From: Pseudonocardia abyssalis
GTDB lineage: Bacteria; Actinomycetota; Actinomycetes; Mycobacteriales; Pseudonocardiaceae
Direction: 5' to 3'
Length of the DNA stretch: 64,000 nucleotides
Assembly: GCF_019263705.2 (NCBI RefSeq)
Contig: NZ_JADQDK010000001.1
Location: forward strand, 6,076,001 to 6,140,000
Shown here piece by piece: positions 62,831 through 64,000 of this stretch. A model generated the notes under the pieces. It was not told the DNA's origin. It searched no databases and worked only from the letters and a program-made list of their open reading frames with translations. Position numbers and translations under genes: made by a program. Every line of letters starts with the position of its first letter. Position 1 is the stretch's first letter.

Positions 62831-64000
62831 CTAGTGCGAGCGTCGGGCCAGCGCCTCGCGCAGCAGCCGCCGCGGTCGCCGGGTCACGAGCTCGGTCGCC
62901 CACGTCAGCCCGGGCATCGGGTCGCGCAGCGACAGGACGCCGATGTCGCGGACGCCGCGGAAGGTGCGCAGCACCTCGGGCACCGTCGTCAGCCCGTTCT
63001 GCAGGCGGAACCGGATCGTCCGCAGGTCCTCCTCGGGCAGCCACACCTTCCGCCCGGGGACCGGGCGCGGCTGCGCGCCGAGCTCCCGGCCGGCCAGCGT
63101 CGCGTAGAGGCGCCACGGGCCGTCGGCGCCGCACGCCTGCGACAGCCCGAAGTTGCCGGGGATCCGCACGTTGATCTCGATGAGGTACAGCTCGCCGGTG
63201 TCGGCGTGCCGCTTCATCTCGCACGAGGCGATCCCGACGAACCCGACGTGTTCGAGCAGCCGCAGGTGGTTCGCGTGCGCCTCCGGCACGTCGAACGACT
63301 CCAGCATCGAGCCGACGCCGTAGTCGACGGGCCACTGCCGGATCTTGCGGCGGCCGTAGCGCAGGGTGATCTCCCCGGAGCGCTCGCGCACCAGCACCGA
63401 CCCCTCCAGCGCCGTCTCCGGCCCCGGGACGAGCTCGGTGAGCACGATGTCGAGGCCCAGGTCGAGCAGGATGCCGGCCTTGTCCTGCAGCTCGGCGTCG
63501 GAGGCGAGGCGGGTGGTGCCGAAGCCGGCCTTCTCCCGGGCCACGTGGCCCAGGGTGGCCTTGACGATGCACGGGTAGGTCAGCGAGCCGCGCACGGCCT
63601 CGAGCTGGGATCGGGTGGAGACGTGGTGCATCCACGGCGTCCGCACGCCCGCCTCGGCGGCGAGCTCGTAGAGCCGGTTCTTGTCCATCAGTGCCAGGTG
63701 CGCGCCGTCGCCGGACTCGAACGACCGCAGCGCGGCGGGGACGGCGGCCCGGTGCTCGGCGAGGTACTTCGTGGCCGCGTCGGACCCGGAGAGCAGGACG
63801 CCGCCGCCGTCCTCGGCGAGGCGGCGCAGCTCGGCGGTCCACAGCTCGGGGAACTCACCGGGGTCGGGCAGCACCCGGCCGGTGACGGCGCGCGACCGCA
63901 GGGCGTGGGCGAAGGCGGCGCTCGTCAGCAGGTGCACGTCGACGCCGCGGCGGGCGAGCACGCGGGCGATCGTGAGCGACCCGTCGTTGGGGTGCAGGAC
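62831..64000 (-). CDS. ATP-grasp ligase, 5' end beyond the window
   Basis: The frame is open to the window edge, reading VLHPNDGSLTIARVLARRGVDVHLL, so the N-terminus is missing. ATP-grasp features are clear: DKNRLYELAAEAGVRTP, YPCIVKATLGHVA, TELVPGPETALEGSVLV and LIEINVRIPGNFGLSQACGAD with the metal-binding Glu-Ile-Asn. It resembles carboxylate-amine ligases and biotin carboxylase-like enzymes of cell-surface or peptide synthesis; the substrate is unknown. It ends 26 bp before the kinase start. Confidence 0.88.
   Translation of the reverse strand, partial: VLHPNDGSLTIARVLARRGVDVHLLTSAAFAHALRSRAVTGRVLPDPGEFPELWTAELRRLAEDGGGVLLSGSDAATKYLAEHRAAVPAALRSFESGDGAHLALMDKNRLYELAAEAGVRTPWMHHVSTRSQLEAVRGSLTYPCIVKATLGHVAREKAGFGTTRLASDAELQDKAGILLDLGLDIVLTELVPGPETALEGSVLVRERSGEITLRYGRRKIRQWPVDYGVGSMLESFDVPEAHANHLRLLEHVGFVGIASCEMKRHADTGELYLIEINVRIPGNFGLSQACGADGPWRLYATLAGRELGAQPRPVPGRKVWLPEEDLRTIRFRLQNGLTTVPEVLRTFRGVRDIGVLSLRDPMPGLTWATELVTRRPRRLLREALARRSH

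Noticed and set aside
62831..64000. ATP-grasp gene as part of the element or of the methyltransferase operon
   Set aside because: It lies beyond the tRNA att site and 38 kb from the methyltransferase, so linkage is unlikely.

Overview
The window is very GC-rich, with GTG and ATG starts and many 4-bp ATGA/GTGA gene overlaps. It comes from an actinomycete, and the gene content most resembles Pseudonocardia or a relative (inference; no 16S is present). It divides into a catabolic left part (1-19 kb), a mixed middle (19-25 kb), a secretion/conjugation block (24.5-61.4 kb) that ends in a tRNA-Leu gene, and a short flank that looks chromosomal (61.5-64 kb).

Left part. A cut-off RibBA gene and a flavin reductase precede an acyl-CoA ligase, a zinc-ribbon protein, an SDR dehydrogenase, a luciferase-like flavin monooxygenase and a metallo-beta-lactamase-fold lactonase. 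Together these could make and reduce flavin, oxygenate a ketone or similar substrate, open a lactone, oxidise the alcohol and activate the acid (inference). An AcoR-like GAF/Fis regulator, a GntR and a TetR follow. Next comes a zone of damaged genes (10.3-14.0 kb): a class III CoA-transferase, an acyl-CoA dehydrogenase, a LysR regulator and a second dehydrogenase remnant, all frameshifted. A second, separate Baeyer-Villiger module follows on the minus strand: an alpha/beta hydrolase, a cyclohexanone-monooxygenase-type BVMO and another AcoR-like regulator.

Middle. It holds fragments of a hydrolase and an HTH gene, a serine beta-lactamase-like protein, an XRE-TPR regulator, and a coupled three-gene operon: an unknown protein, a PTPS-fold protein lacking catalytic residues, and a PCMT-like methyltransferase.

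Secretion/conjugation block. A complete Tad/Flp-type pilus locus (prepilin peptidase, CpaB, TadZ, TadA, TadB, TadC, Flp-like, three TadE/F/G-like proteins) ends with a large membrane LysM-BTAD protein. After a gene-free stretch with an HxlR regulator, a pyrimidine-rich tract and a strong promoter, there is a MoxR ATPase plus a metallopeptidase-VWA fusion. A minus-strand type IV conjugation operon follows (sigma-like protein, VirB2-like pilin, VirB6-like, PrgI, VirB4, VirD4-like, replication-relaxation protein, SLT-NlpC/P60 hydrolase, winged-helix protein). Divergent from it, across five 11-bp phased repeats, is a plus-strand module of two DNA methyltransferases, a degenerate methyltransferase-like protein and a large serine integrase. 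The integrase C-terminus is read from the 3' end of tRNA-Leu(GAG). This is the right end of an integrative conjugative element. The left attachment repeat was not found by eye, so whether the catabolic genes are cargo is open.

Right flank. A sensor histidine kinase and a cut-off ATP-grasp enzyme lie beyond the tRNA.
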